Positions 51,410 to 60,357 of a DNA stretch of 64,000 bases are shown here, piece by piece (positions within the stretch are counted from its first letter, which is position 1; each line of letters starts with the position of its first letter). The translations under genes were made by a program, and so were the position numbers. The notes below the pieces were generated by a model. That model was given only the letters and a program-made list of their open reading frames with translations, had not been told where the DNA came from and searched no databases. The DNA is from an uncultured Parabacteroides sp. (lineage in GTDB: Bacteria > Bacteroidota > Bacteroidia > Bacteroidales > Tannerellaceae), in the NCBI RefSeq assembly GCF_902493135.1, contig NZ_CABUOD010000016.1:1-64000 (forward strand), written 5' to 3'.

Positions 51410-52429
51410 TTACTTGCTGTTCTGTTTGTAATACTTAATCATCTTCGGGATCACTTCTTCCACGGTGCCGTTGATCACGTAGTCGGCAATCGTGTTGATC
51501 GGAGCGTTCTCGTCGTTGTTGATAGAGATGATGATACCTGCATCCTGCATACCTGCGATGTGCTGGATCTGTCCGGAGATACCGCAAGCGATATACAGTT
51601 TCGGACGGACTGTCACACCTGTCTGGCCGATCTGGCGGTCATGGTCGCAGAAACCGGCGTCAACGGCAGCACGGCTGGCGCCCACTTCGGCATGAAGTTC
51701 CTTGGCCAGTTCGAACAACATATCGAAACCTTCCTTGGACCCCATTCCGTAGCCGCCGGCTACAACGATCGGGGCACCTTTCAGGTTGTGTTTGGCCTTT
51801 TCTACGTGGCGGTCGATGACCTTTACGACATAATCCGTTTCCGGAACATATTTGGCGACGTCGTGTATTACCACTTCGCCTTTATAATCGGCGTCCAGAA
51901 TTTCTTTTTTCATCACGCCTTCGCGTACAGTCGCCATCTGAGGACGGTGTTCCGGGTTGATGATCGTCGCCACGATGTTACCGCCGAACGCGGGGCGGAT
52001 CTGGTATAACAGGTTCTCGTATGTCTGACCTGCTCTCTTGTCTTCGTGCGAACCGATTTCGAGGGAAGTACAGTCGGCAGTCAGGCCGCTCGTCAGTGCA
52101 GAAGAAACACGGGGACCTAAGTCGCGGCCGATAACCGTTGCTCCCATCAGGCAGATCTGCGGTTTTTCTTCTTTGAACAGGTTGATCAGAACAGAGGAGT
52201 GAGGAAGGGAAGTGTACGGGAACAGGCCCGGGGCATCGAAAACATGCACCTTGTCCACACCATAAGGCATCACCTGCTTTTCAATTCCTTCCAGTCCGGA
52301 ACCGGCTACGATGGCTTCGAGTTGGCAGTTCAACTGATTGGCTAACTTGCGACCTTTGGTCAGCAGTTCGAGGCTTACATCGGCAACCGTCGTACCTTCA
52401 AGCTCACAATATACAAATACGTTATTCAT
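51410..52429 (-). CDS. etfA: Electron transfer flavoprotein, alpha subunit
   Basis: 339 residues. The C-terminal FAD-binding domain shows IVVAGGYGMGSKEGFDMLFELAKELHAEVGASRAAVDAGF in sections and VRPKLYIACGISGQIQHIAGM. The N-terminal domain pairs with EtfB. The heterodimer accepts electrons from the acyl-CoA dehydrogenase. Gene order etfB-etfA-dehydrogenase with 4-bp gaps marks one operon. Whether this ETF is of the bifurcating type, binding a second FAD, needs comparison of the EtfB site. Confidence 0.95.
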   Translation of the reverse strand: MNNVFVYCELEGTTVADVSLELLTKGRKLANQLNCQLEAIVAGSGLEGIEKQVMPYGVDKVHVFDAPGLFPYTSLPHSSVLINLFKEEKPQICLMGATVIGRDLGPRVSSALTSGLTADCTSLEIGSHEDKRAGQTYENLLYQIRPAFGGNIVATIINPEHRPQMATVREGVMKKEILDADYKGEVVIHDVAKYVPETDYVVKVIDRHVEKAKHNLKGAPIVVAGGYGMGSKEGFDMLFELAKELHAEVGASRAAVDAGFCDHDRQIGQTGVTVRPKLYIACGISGQIQHIAGMQDAGIIISINNDENAPINTIADYVINGTVEEVIPKMIKYYKQNSK

Positions 52430-52433
52430 AATC

Positions 52434-53339
52434 TTATCCGATAGTGTGGTTAGCTAACAGTTCAACAATCAAATCTTCCACATCCTTGTCCGAGCCGGTC
52501 AGCGTCTTGCTTTCCTTTGCCTGGAACACGATGTTTTGAATGGCTTTCACCTTTGTCGGCGAACCGGACAAACCGCATTGTGCAAGATCTCCGTTCACAT
52601 CGGCAACACTCCATTCAGGAATATTCAGGTACGGACGTTTTTCATACAGTTCAGGGTATGACAGCGCCGATACGCCTTCCGGATGGCAAGCGGGAGCGGG
52701 AGCTTTTTCCTGTGCGCCCAATGCCCGTTTGTATTTCATCACCAACTTGGCGTTACGCGGACGGCAGGGGGCGGCCGAACCATTGACCGTGATCACGATA
52801 GGCAGCGGGCCTTCTACTGTTTCGACACCGCCATCGATATGCCGTTTTACTGTGATGCTGCGATTCTTCTCGTCTACGTTCAGGATCTCTTCGGCATATG
52901 TGACCTGTGTCAATCCTAACTTTTCAGCAACTTGGGGGCCTACTTGTGCCGTATCGCCGTCGATAGCCTGGCGTCCTCCGATGATAATATCGTAGTCACC
53001 TATTTTCTTGATCGCTGTGGCAAGCGCATAAGACGTTGCCAACGTGTCGGCGCCGGCAAATGCACGGTCGGTCAGCAGATAACCACCGTCTGCTCCCCGG
53101 TATAAACCTTCACGAATAATTTCTGCAGCACGCCCCGGGCCCATTGTCAACAGGGTTACCGTAGTTCCCGGATAGGCGTCTTTCAAGCGGAGGGCTTGTT
53201 CTAATGCGTTCAGGTCTTCCGGGTTGAAGATTGCGGGAAGAGCGGCACGGTTGATAGTTCCGTCCTCTTTCATCGCATCCTTTCCCACATTGCGTGTGTC
53301 CGGGACCTGTTTCGCCAATACAATAATTTTTAAACTCAT
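52434..53339 (-). CDS. etfB: Electron transfer flavoprotein, beta subunit
   Basis: 301 residues, the first gene of the operon. SLKIIVLAKQVPDTRNVGKDAM opens the nucleotide-binding fold. YDIIIGGRQAIDGDTAQVGPQVAEKLGL is the signature loop, and the C-terminal arm wraps EtfA. The length exceeds the 250 residues of classic EtfB, as in anaerobic ETFs, which would fit flavin-based bifurcation but does not prove it. A consensus promoter lies 66 bp upstream. Confidence 0.94.
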   Translation of the reverse strand: MSLKIIVLAKQVPDTRNVGKDAMKEDGTINRAALPAIFNPEDLNALEQALRLKDAYPGTTVTLLTMGPGRAAEIIREGLYRGADGGYLLTDRAFAGADTLATSYALATAIKKIGDYDIIIGGRQAIDGDTAQVGPQVAEKLGLTQVTYAEEILNVDEKNRSITVKRHIDGGVETVEGPLPIVITVNGSAAPCRPRNAKLVMKYKRALGAQEKAPAPACHPEGVSALSYPELYEKRPYLNIPEWSVADVNGDLAQCGLSGSPTKVKAIQNIVFQAKESKTLTGSDKDVEDLIVELLANHTIG

Positions 53340-53404
53340 ATTATAGGAATATTAGATTTCTATATTGGATATTTGTTTGAATTAACCTTCTGAATACTGA
53401 CCTG

Positions 53405-53434
53405 CAAAAGTAATCAAACATTCTTTATATCAAA
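53405..53434 (-). promoter_or_regulatory. Promoter of the etfB-etfA-dehydrogenase operon
   Basis: On the minus strand TTTG (53434-53431), an 18-bp spacer and TACTTTTG (53412-53405) fit the -33/-7 consensus. Confidence 0.7.
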
Positions 53435-53520
53435 GAACTTTCGTTCGGAATCTGCACACTTTAGGTTTTTTTGAGCATATCCTTTCTTTTTACTTACCAC
53501 CTTGCTAATCGCCATAATTT

Positions 53521-53590
53521 AGGCACAGATTACACGGAAAACACGGAAAGAAAATAAATTTATCCGTGTAAATCCGTGAAATCCGTGCCT
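53521..53590. repeat. REP-like imperfect palindrome
   Basis: About 30 bases beginning AGGCACAGATTACACGGA are matched, with a few mismatches, by the reverse complement of the block ending CCGTGCCT at 53590. The motif CACGGA recurs in both arms. Similar CACGGATT-rich palindromes are scattered in many genomes of this group. With it, 53340-53665 contains the etf promoter and the gcvP terminator, and no gene. Confidence 0.7.
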
Positions 53591-53612
53591 GAAAGATTGT
53601 GATAAAAGTGCT

Positions 53613-53641
53613 TTGACTCCGTCTTGTCAAGTCGGAGTCAA
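53613..53641 (-). terminator. Hairpin after gcvP, probable terminator
   Basis: TTGACTCCG (53613-53621) is perfectly inverted at 53633-53641 with an 11-base loop. On the minus strand only a weak T run (CTTTTA) follows. It lies 25 bp beyond the gcvP stop. Confidence 0.6.
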
Positions 53642-53665
53642 GTAATTGGTTTGCACCGGTTTATA

Positions 53666-56518
53666 TTAAATTTCACATGCGCAAAGTGTGGGGATCAGAT
53701 TGCGGTCGCCATACGCATTGTCTACGCGGGCTACGTTGATCCAGAACTTGCTGTCGTGCAACCATTCCAGCGGGAAGGCGGCCTTGCTACGCGGATACTC
53801 GTGTTTCCATTCGTCGGCCGTTACTTCGTATTCGGGATGAGGAGCGTTCTTTAATACGTTGTCTTCCTTCGAAGCCTTGCCTTCTTCCACTTCCTTGATT
53901 TCGTTCCAGATACATTCCAGTACTTCGACGAAACGATCCAGTTCGGCTTTGCTTTCGCTTTCGGTCGGTTCGACCATCAGAGTGCCGTGAACCGGGAAGG
54001 AAAGGGTCGGCGCATGGTAGCCGAAATCCATCAGGCGCTTGGCGATATCGCCTTCATCGATGCCCGAACGTTCTTTTACCGTGCGGCATTCCAGGATCAG
54101 TTCGTGACCGACGCGCCCTGTGGCACCTGTGTAAACGATTCCGTACGTGTCTTTGAATTTAGCCGCCAGGTAGTTCGCATTCAGGATCGCGGTCTTGGTG
54201 GCCGTTTCCAATCCTTCTGTTCCCAACATACGGATATAAGCGTATGTGATCGGCAGAATGCCCGCGCTACCGTATGGTGCTGCGGAGACTGTGTTCAGAC
54301 CGTTGCCCCATAATACCGGATGTTGCGGCAGGAACGGGACGAGGTGCTCGGCAACGCAAATCGGACCGACGCCGGGACCGCCTCCTCCGTGAGGTGAAGA
54401 GAAGGTCTTATGCAGGTTCAGGTGGCAGACGTCTGCACCGATAGTACCCGGATTGGTCAGGCCGACCTGTGCGTTCATGTTGGCGCCGTCCATATAGAGC
54501 TGACCGCCGCAAGCGTGGACAATGTCGCACATTTCCTTGATGTCCACTTCGAAGATACCGTGAGTGGACGGATAGGTGATCATGCTGGCCGCCAGGTTGT
54601 CCTTGTTGGCTTCGGCTTTTGCCCGGAAATCATCCAGGTCGATATTACCATTGTCGTCACATTTTACCGTAACGGTCGTGAACCCGCACTGGATCGCACT
54701 TGCCGGGTTTGTACCGTGGGCGGAAGCCGGGAGCAGGACGATGTTGCGATGTCCCTGCCCGATGCTTTCCAGATAAGCCCGGATTACGCGCAAACCGGTA
54801 TATTCACCGGCTGCCCCGGAATTCGGTTGCAGCGTACAGCCTTTGAATCCGGTAATCTCGCACAGATAAGCCGATAAGTTTTCTATCAGTTCCTTATAGC
54901 CTTCCACCTGGTCTTCCGGCGCATACGGATGTATATTCATGAATTCCGGGCGGCTGAGCGGAAGCATGGTCGATGCCGGATTCAGTTTCATCGTACAAGA
55001 ACCTAAGGAGATCATGGATTGGGCCAATGAAACATCCTTGCGTCCCAAACGGGTGATGTAACGCATCAGCTCCGTTTCGGTATGATATTTCTTGAATACG
55101 TCTTCTTGCAGGAATTCGGAAGTACGGGCGAACTTCGGATCGAAATAAGTCTTTTCGGGAACGGCTTCTTTCAGCATGTAATCCTTTCCGGCTGCCCCTG
55201 CGAAGATATACAGCAATACGCCGATATCGGTCGGTCCGGTCGTTTCGTCCAAGCTGATGCCGATCTGTCCGGCTTCGAAATAACGCAAGTTCACCTTGCA
55301 TTCCAATGCGATCTCGCGGAGTGCATTGATGGATACATGTTCCGGCAATTGGACTTTCAGTGTGTCGAAATAGTCTTTGTTCAGTTGCTTGTAGCCCAGC
55401 TTCTCCAGTTCTCCAGCCAGGAAACCGGCCGAAGCATGGATACGGCCTGCGATGTTCTTCAAGCCTTCGGCACCGTGGTAAACAGCGTAGAAACCTGCCA
55501 TCGTGGCCAGCAAGGCTTGAGCGGTACAGATATTGGAGGTAGCCTTTTCACGTTTGATATGCTGTTCGCGTGTTTGCAAAGCCAAGCGGTAAGCCGCGTG
55601 TCCATAGGCATCTTTGGAAATGCCGATGATACGTCCGGGGATGGAACGCTTGTATTCGTCTTTCGTAGCGAAGAATGCGGCGGACGGGCCCCCGTAGAAC
55701 ATCGGGATGCCGAAACGCTGGCTGCTCCCGAATACGACGTCTGCCCCCCATTCTCCCGGAGGTGTCAGCAAGACGAGGCTCATCAGGTCGGCGGCAACGG
55801 CGACACGTGCTCCGCCGGCATTGGCACGCACGATAAATTCTTTATAATCTTCAATCGAACCGTCGGCATTCGGATACTGGACGATCGCCCCGAATACGTC
55901 CGGAGTGAATTCGAATGTCTTGTAATCGCCCGTAACCACCTTGATGCCTTGCGGGATCATACGGGTGTTGATAACGGCCAGTGTAGAGGCGAATACGTTT
56001 TCGTCGACAAACAACGTATTGGCTCCGGCTTTCACCTGTGCCCGGCTCCGGCTTCCGTGGAACATGGTTGCCGCTTCGGCGGCAGCTGTCGCTTCATCCA
56101 GCAGGGAACAGTTAGCCAGCGGCAGGCCGGTCAGTTCGGCGATAACGGTCTGGAAATTCAACAATGCCTCCAGGCGTCCTTGTGAAACTTCTGCCTGGTA
56201 CGGGGTGTAGGAAGTGTACCAAACCGGGTTTTCGAATACGTTACGCTGGATAGGCGCCGGACAAACCGTATCATACCAGCCCATTCCGATATAAGAAGTG
56301 AAGACTTCGTTCTTGGAAGCCAGTTCCGAGATGTGCTCTGCGAACTCGCGTTCCGTCATGGGTTCGGGAAGGTTGAGCGGCTCTTTCAAACGGATGTCGG
56401 ACGGGATGGTCTGATCGATCAGTTCGTCAACCGACTTGACGCCGATGGCTTGCAGCATGGAAGGGATGTCTTCTGCCGAAATGCCGACGTGGCGGTTTAC
56501 AAATTTATTAGTGTCCAT
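53666..56518 (-). CDS. gcvP: Glycine dehydrogenase (aminomethyl-transferring), P protein
   Basis: 950 residues, the single-chain P protein of the glycine cleavage system. It decarboxylates glycine with PLP and loads the aminomethyl group on lipoyl-H protein. The N-terminal half shows VWYTSYTPYQAEVSQGRLEALLNFQT and the C-terminal half the PLP lysine, Lys704, in LNLHKTFSSPHGGGGPGVGP. The other cleavage-system genes (gcvT, gcvH) are not in the window. It lies 57 bp after the MBL hydrolase gene on the same strand; the spacer is an AT-rich repeat. Confidence 0.96.
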   Translation of the reverse strand: MDTNKFVNRHVGISAEDIPSMLQAIGVKSVDELIDQTIPSDIRLKEPLNLPEPMTEREFAEHISELASKNEVFTSYIGMGWYDTVCPAPIQRNVFENPVWYTSYTPYQAEVSQGRLEALLNFQTVIAELTGLPLANCSLLDEATAAAEAATMFHGSRSRAQVKAGANTLFVDENVFASTLAVINTRMIPQGIKVVTGDYKTFEFTPDVFGAIVQYPNADGSIEDYKEFIVRANAGGARVAVAADLMSLVLLTPPGEWGADVVFGSSQRFGIPMFYGGPSAAFFATKDEYKRSIPGRIIGISKDAYGHAAYRLALQTREQHIKREKATSNICTAQALLATMAGFYAVYHGAEGLKNIAGRIHASAGFLAGELEKLGYKQLNKDYFDTLKVQLPEHVSINALREIALECKVNLRYFEAGQIGISLDETTGPTDIGVLLYIFAGAAGKDYMLKEAVPEKTYFDPKFARTSEFLQEDVFKKYHTETELMRYITRLGRKDVSLAQSMISLGSCTMKLNPASTMLPLSRPEFMNIHPYAPEDQVEGYKELIENLSAYLCEITGFKGCTLQPNSGAAGEYTGLRVIRAYLESIGQGHRNIVLLPASAHGTNPASAIQCGFTTVTVKCDDNGNIDLDDFRAKAEANKDNLAASMITYPSTHGIFEVDIKEMCDIVHACGGQLYMDGANMNAQVGLTNPGTIGADVCHLNLHKTFSSPHGGGGPGVGPICVAEHLVPFLPQHPVLWGNGLNTVSAAPYGSAGILPITYAYIRMLGTEGLETATKTAILNANYLAAKFKDTYGIVYTGATGRVGHELILECRTVKERSGIDEGDIAKRLMDFGYHAPTLSFPVHGTLMVEPTESESKAELDRFVEVLECIWNEIKEVEEGKASKEDNVLKNAPHPEYEVTADEWKHEYPRSKAAFPLEWLHDSKFWINVARVDNAYGDRNLIPTLCACEI

Positions 56519-56575
56519 AATATTATGAATTATGATTTATGAATTATGAATTGTCTTTTAATTCTTAATTGTCAA
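56519..56575. repeat. AT-rich TTATGAA repeat between the MBL gene and gcvP
   Basis: The spacer consists of near-tandem units such as ATTATGAATTATGATTTATG followed by AATTGTC-type sequence. It is the same repeat class as at 23863 and 57832. Confidence 0.5.
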
Positions 56576-57214
56576 TTATAAATAGGGGTTATTAAACTTT
56601 TCATCGATGACTCTTGTCTCCGGTCCGTGTCCCGGGTAGATTACCGTCTCGTCGGGAAGCGAAAGGAGCTTGTCGCGGATGGCGGCAACCAATACTTCCT
56701 GGTTTCCGCCCCAAAGGTCGGTACGGCCGATACTCCCGGCAAACAGTGCATCGCCGACGATCGCGAAGCCGTTCTTTTTGTTATAGAAAGCGACACTGCC
56801 GGGCGAGTGGCCGGGAACAGTCAGCACTTGCAGTTCGGATGTGCCGAACTTGATGATTTCGCCTCCTACGATATATTTTTCAACCGGGACGTTCTCGACA
56901 TGCTGACGAAGTCCGAACAACTTGGCCTGTTCGTCGGGAGAGGGCAGTTTCTGGACATCCAGCTTGTTCGCTTCGGGTTTCAAACCGTATGTCTTATGTA
57001 TAAAACCGTTTCCGAACACGTGATCCACGTGCAGGTGCGTGCAGAGCAAATGTTTTAATGTCAACTTGTTTTCGAGGATAAAGTCGGTTATCTCCTTTTC
57101 CTCTTCCTTGCGGCAGCAGCCACAATCGATCAGCACGGCTTCGCGTGTATCATCATACAGCAGGAATGTATTTTCCTGGAAATAATTGAACTCGAACGAT
57201 TTTATTGTAATCAT
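56576..57214 (-). CDS. MBL-fold metallo-hydrolase, glyoxalase II-like
   Basis: 212 residues, a single metallo-beta-lactamase fold. THLHVDH is the zinc motif; VPGHSPGSVAFYN, VGDALFAGSIGRTDL and YPGHGPET supply the remaining ligands. Such small proteins in Bacteroidetes are often annotated as hydroxyacylglutathione hydrolase-like; glutathione is generally lacking here, so the natural thioester is unknown. The start overlaps the rsmG stop by 4 bp. Confidence 0.9.
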   Translation of the reverse strand: MITIKSFEFNYFQENTFLLYDDTREAVLIDCGCCRKEEEKEITDFILENKLTLKHLLCTHLHVDHVFGNGFIHKTYGLKPEANKLDVQKLPSPDEQAKLFGLRQHVENVPVEKYIVGGEIIKFGTSELQVLTVPGHSPGSVAFYNKKNGFAIVGDALFAGSIGRTDLWGGNQEVLVAAIRDKLLSLPDETVIYPGHGPETRVIDEKFNNPYL

Positions 57215-57879
57215 AACGGTACGTAAACAACTTTTTTAGTTTTGAAAAATTCTTCTTTAAAATGGTCACTCAGGTTGAGGCTGACAGCTTGCTTGCGGAA
57301 TGGCAATATTTCTTGCTGCAACTCTCCTCCCTTCAAACAAATCAAACCATTGGGAAGTGCATTTTGTTGTTCCTTTTTTATATTCTTACGAGCAATTTTT
57401 ACCAGATCGGCCAGCGGCATGACGGCGCGGCTCACGACAAAGTCGAACATTTGTTTTTCCTCTTCGGCGCGGCAATGGCGGAAAGTGACGTTTTTCAGGC
57501 CGATCGCTTCGGCGACAGCTTGTCCGACTTTGATCTTTTTCCCGATGCTGTCTACCAAATGAAACTGTACTTCCGGAAGCAGGATCGCAAGTGGTATGCC
57601 GGGAAAACCTCCTCCCGTACCGATATCCATAACTGTCGATCCTTCTTTGAATTTCATCATTTTCAAAATGCCGAGCGAATGAAGCACGTGGTGCAGGTAC
57701 AGGTTCTCTATATCTTTGCGTGAAATTACATTGATCTTGGAATTCCAGTCTGAATATAAGTCAAACAAGGCATCTATCTGTACCTTTTGCGCATCGGTCA
57801 GCGTTGGAAAGTAAGACTTTAGAATTGTCAATTGACAATTGACAATTGACAATTGGGGGAGTGTTGTATTGTCGTTCAT
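57211..57879 (-). CDS. rsmG: 16S rRNA (guanine527-N7)-methyltransferase RsmG
   Basis: 222 residues. RsmG methylates G527 of 16S rRNA. Motifs are WNSKINVISRKDIENLYLHHVLHSLG in sections, VMDIGTGGGFPGIPLAI for SAM binding, and FVVSRAVMPLADLV. The annotated N-terminus is odd: codons 10-19 (LSIVNCQLTI) are written by a tandem TTGTCAA/TTGACAA repeat at 57832-57856, of a kind found between genes elsewhere. The conserved protein seems to begin around ILKSYFPTL, so the repeat may have been captured into the coding start, or translation begins at a TTG inside it. Confidence 0.93.
   Translation of the reverse strand: MNDNTTLPQLSIVNCQLTILKSYFPTLTDAQKVQIDALFDLYSDWNSKINVISRKDIENLYLHHVLHSLGILKMMKFKEGSTVMDIGTGGGFPGIPLAILLPEVQFHLVDSIGKKIKVGQAVAEAIGLKNVTFRHCRAEEEKQMFDFVVSRAVMPLADLVKIARKNIKKEQQNALPNGLICLKGGELQQEILPFRKQAVSLNLSDHFKEEFFKTKKVVYVPL
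57832..57856. repeat. Palindromic TTGACAA/TTGTCAA tandem repeat inside the rsmG start
   Basis: ATTGTCAATTGACAATT is followed by GACAATTGACAATTG: a 7-base unit repeated and inverted. It lies in the first 20 codons of rsmG and is of the same family as intergenic repeats at 56568 and 57921. Confidence 0.7.
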
Positions 57880-57909
57880 TTATGAATTATATTTATTTCC
57901 TTTGAATGG

Positions 57910-58773
57910 TTAATTGCCCATTGTCAATTGATATATCGGACTGTCTTTCTTCAATAGATATTGGATTTCCGTGTAGGGTAAGAACACGTTTGTTTCTCTT
58001 ACCACGTAAGCGGCGATCTCATATTCGTTAAAGGTATATGTGATGCCGTCTCCGTCAACCAGGAAATTACCGTTCGGAAAGATCTCTTCGACACTGAAGA
58101 AGCCGATGTTTTCCAGGTCTTTCGCATTCTCCACCTTGTTCTGTTTGGCAATATGGTCGATCAATATCTGTGCGAGGCTGTCCTGGAAGTTCTCGATGAA
58201 AATATCTTCTTCCGTGATGGCGTTGCCTGTTTTCAGGTTGATTACATGGTTGTTGTAGGCATGCGAACCGTGTGCGCCGCCTGTATAATTTTCGAAACTT
58301 ACGGTATAGCTCAGGATGTCATTCTGGTTGTAGACGATTTCATCCGACGACATTTCGAAATAAGAGAACCAGGCTCCGACCGGCAGATCGTCTTTCTTTT
58401 CCAAATCCGCCTTGAAATCGGCTTCCAGCTCTTTATAGTTGTTCAGATAATCTTCCGTGTATTTGGCGGCCGCCTCTTCCGGGGTCAGGCCTTCGTAATT
58501 CTCGCCGAAGTAGGAAAGGACGAAGTCATTTTGTATCTTTTTCAGAATTTCTTTATTGGAAAATTGGGCTGGATAGGTGAAGTTCAATTGCAGGTTGCAA
58601 TTGGGATTATCGGGATTATCCAGCAGATGATAGGTCCTATCCACCCGGATAGAATCGAATTTGATATCATTATCGGCCGTCCGTTTTTTGTTGGTATTGC
58701 AACCGGTTATGATCATTGCTAAAAAGAAAAGCGCTATCAGGCTTTTACCAATTTGTGTACTCATCGGAATCAT
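57910..58773 (-). CDS. DUF3298/DUF4163 (RsiV-like) lipoprotein
   Basis: 287 residues. A lipoprotein signal (SLIALFFLAMIITGC) anchors it. The start may be ATG 58773 (MIPMSTQ) or three codons later. The extracytoplasmic part combines a DUF4163-like N-terminal region (CNLQLNFTYPAQFSNKEILKKIQNDF) and a DUF3298 domain (YTGGAHGSHAYNNHVINLKTGNAITEEDIF, then YTFNEYEIAAYV). The GGAHG motif is typical. The same fold forms the lysozyme-sensing part of RsiV in Bacillus, but there is no anti-sigma domain here. It is the first gene of a probable run with rsmG, the MBL hydrolase and gcvP. Confidence 0.85.
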   Translation of the reverse strand: MIPMSTQIGKSLIALFFLAMIITGCNTNKKRTADNDIKFDSIRVDRTYHLLDNPDNPNCNLQLNFTYPAQFSNKEILKKIQNDFVLSYFGENYEGLTPEEAAAKYTEDYLNNYKELEADFKADLEKKDDLPVGAWFSYFEMSSDEIVYNQNDILSYTVSFENYTGGAHGSHAYNNHVINLKTGNAITEEDIFIENFQDSLAQILIDHIAKQNKVENAKDLENIGFFSVEEIFPNGNFLVDGDGITYTFNEYEIAAYVVRETNVFLPYTEIQYLLKKDSPIYQLTMGN

Positions 58774-58798
58774 AGATTTTAGATAATACTTTTAGATG

Positions 58799-58806
58799 CA
58801 AATGTA
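58799..58806 (-). promoter_or_regulatory. -7 promoter element of the DUF3298-rsmG-MBL-gcvP run
   Basis: The minus strand reads TACATTTG, 26 bp upstream of the DUF3298 start. The rest of 58774-59209 holds only the -7 element at 59173; I see no gene or structured element there. Confidence 0.5.
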
Positions 58807-59172
58807 AGCTATTATCTTGTAATAAACGAATGGCAGGTTTCTTTTTTCAACTTCGGCCACATCAAAATGATATGGGCAGGCCACTTTTTTGATACGTGAT
58901 AAACCCTGTTTTTCCCGTAAAAAAATACAATATTCCCCTCTAAAAACCAATAAATGAGTATGTCGTTGATATTTAGTTGATTGCTGAATTATGTGTTTCT
59001 TAAAAAATATTACCCGCAAGGGAAATTTGAGATAAACGGGGTAGAAAAACAAAATATATGCCATGCTGTTTCGATTCGGACCAATGGGTTTGCATACGTT
59101 TATGACAATAAGGTCTGAAAAGACAATCAGTTCATATATGACTGTTGCAAGGAGATTTATGGGAAAAAGATG

Positions 59173-59180
59173 TATATTTG
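59173..59180 (+). promoter_or_regulatory. -7 promoter element of the beta-propeller lipoprotein; decides the start
   Basis: TATATTTG lies 30 bp before ATG 59210 and downstream of several in-frame upstream ATGs, which therefore are not used from this promoter. Confidence 0.55.
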
Positions 59181-59209
59181 TGACGGATCAACAATTAAAG
59201 TTCAATGTT

Positions 59210-60211
59210 ATGAAAAAAATCGGCTTCCTTTCTTTCCTTGTAGCGGTTTGCGCCGTTTTGTTTGCCTCTTGTTCCCAGCCGGCGCATGAAGTGGTGTATA
59301 AAGATGCAGCAGTTACAGTTGTTTATGATGACATCACCACGGATCTTCCTGGCGAAATATTTGTCTCGGACAACTATTTGATCTGGACGGATCCCTTCGG
59401 GGAAGAAGAACAAGCGCATATAATCGATAAAAAGAGTTATAAAGAGGTAGGCAAATGTGTCCGGCGCGGGCAAGGCCCCGGAGAGTTTTCGATGGCTACC
59501 TACTGTGTGGCTGACAACGACCTGCTTTTGGTCGGCGATATCAGCAAGAACCGGCTGCATACTTATTCGATGGATAACTTGAAATCGGGCCGTCCGGCTT
59601 TACTCAAGCAAGAAGAAAAAGAGACTGCGAGAAAAATGCCGCTGATCGCCGTCACGCCTGACGACTTGCTCGCTTTCGATCCGATGAAAGAACAGTCGTT
59701 TCTTTATAAAGGAAAATATTTCGGCAAACCGCTGTTTGAGGGAGAAATAGAGAATCTGTTCGATGTAGCGCAGGGGACTTTGGCTTATCATCCGGATAAA
59801 GGATTGTTGCTTTACGCTCCGTTCTACATTAATTATATGGCGGCTTATCAAAAGAAAGGGGACACCTTTGAACTTTTATGGGAAAAAAGGGGAGAACAAA
59901 CTTACCGGCAAACCGGAAATCAGATCAAACCGGATGCGACAAAAATGAACATGGTTCAAGTCCTATGGACAAAAGATTATATCGTCACGCTGCAACGGGA
60001 CTATAAAACGGACCCGATTGACGAGTCGACTGTCGGCCGTGACGAAACGAAGCTTCCGAAAACCATCTTCGTATATGATTACGAAGGAAATCTCCTGCAA
60101 ATACAGGATTTAAAGATGCCTACGCTTCGAATCGGCGCAACGCCGGGCGCAAACGACGTCTATGCCATTGTCGTAAATCCGGAATTCTGCTTGGCGAAGA
60201 TTGAGTTGTAA
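59210..60211 (+). CDS. 6-bladed beta-propeller lipoprotein
   Basis: 333 residues from ATG 59210 (MKKIGFLSFLVAVCAVLFASC, lipidated Cys21). The remainder is a series of beta blades (FVSDNYLIWTDPFG, YKEVGKCVRRGQGPGEF, NKRLHTYSMDNLK-like NRLHTYSMDNLK). The RxGxGPGEF motif is typical of Bacteroidetes 6-bladed propeller proteins that resemble NHL/TolB repeats (the BF3364/DUF4221/DUF4934 kind). These are surface or periplasmic lipoproteins of unknown function. The gene is alone, between its own -7 element and a strong hairpin. Confidence 0.8.
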   Translation: MKKIGFLSFLVAVCAVLFASCSQPAHEVVYKDAAVTVVYDDITTDLPGEIFVSDNYLIWTDPFGEEEQAHIIDKKSYKEVGKCVRRGQGPGEFSMATYCVADNDLLLVGDISKNRLHTYSMDNLKSGRPALLKQEEKETARKMPLIAVTPDDLLAFDPMKEQSFLYKGKYFGKPLFEGEIENLFDVAQGTLAYHPDKGLLLYAPFYINYMAAYQKKGDTFELLWEKRGEQTYRQTGNQIKPDATKMNMVQVLWTKDYIVTLQRDYKTDPIDESTVGRDETKLPKTIFVYDYEGNLLQIQDLKMPTLRIGATPGANDVYAIVVNPEFCLAKIEL

Positions 60212-60235
60212 ATGTTTTAAACGAAAATAAACGCT

Positions 60236-60271
60236 AATTAGGCAACCTTTTGAGAAAAAGGTTGCCTAATT
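60236..60271. terminator. 16-bp perfect hairpin, probable terminator
   Basis: AATTAGGCAACCTTTT (60236-60251) is exactly inverted at 60256-60271 around a GAGA loop. It lies 24 bp after the propeller gene, with a weak T content beyond it. The apbE promoter begins just downstream. Confidence 0.75.
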
Positions 60272-60274
60272 CTA

Positions 60275-60304
60275 TTTGTGAAACGAACAAATCCCCTATA
60301 TTTG
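60275..60304 (+). promoter_or_regulatory. Promoter of apbE
   Basis: TTTG at 60275-60278, an 18-bp spacer and TATATTTG at 60297-60304. It shows that the frame opening at 60250 is not the real start. Confidence 0.75.
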
Positions 60305-60357
60305 CAAAGTGTGTACGCACACCTCTTTTGTACCATGTAAAAAATAACAAATGGCTT

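Noticed and set aside
60250..60357. Upstream extension of apbE
   Set aside because: It begins inside the 16-bp hairpin and upstream of the -7 element at 60297, so it would not be transcribed from that promoter.
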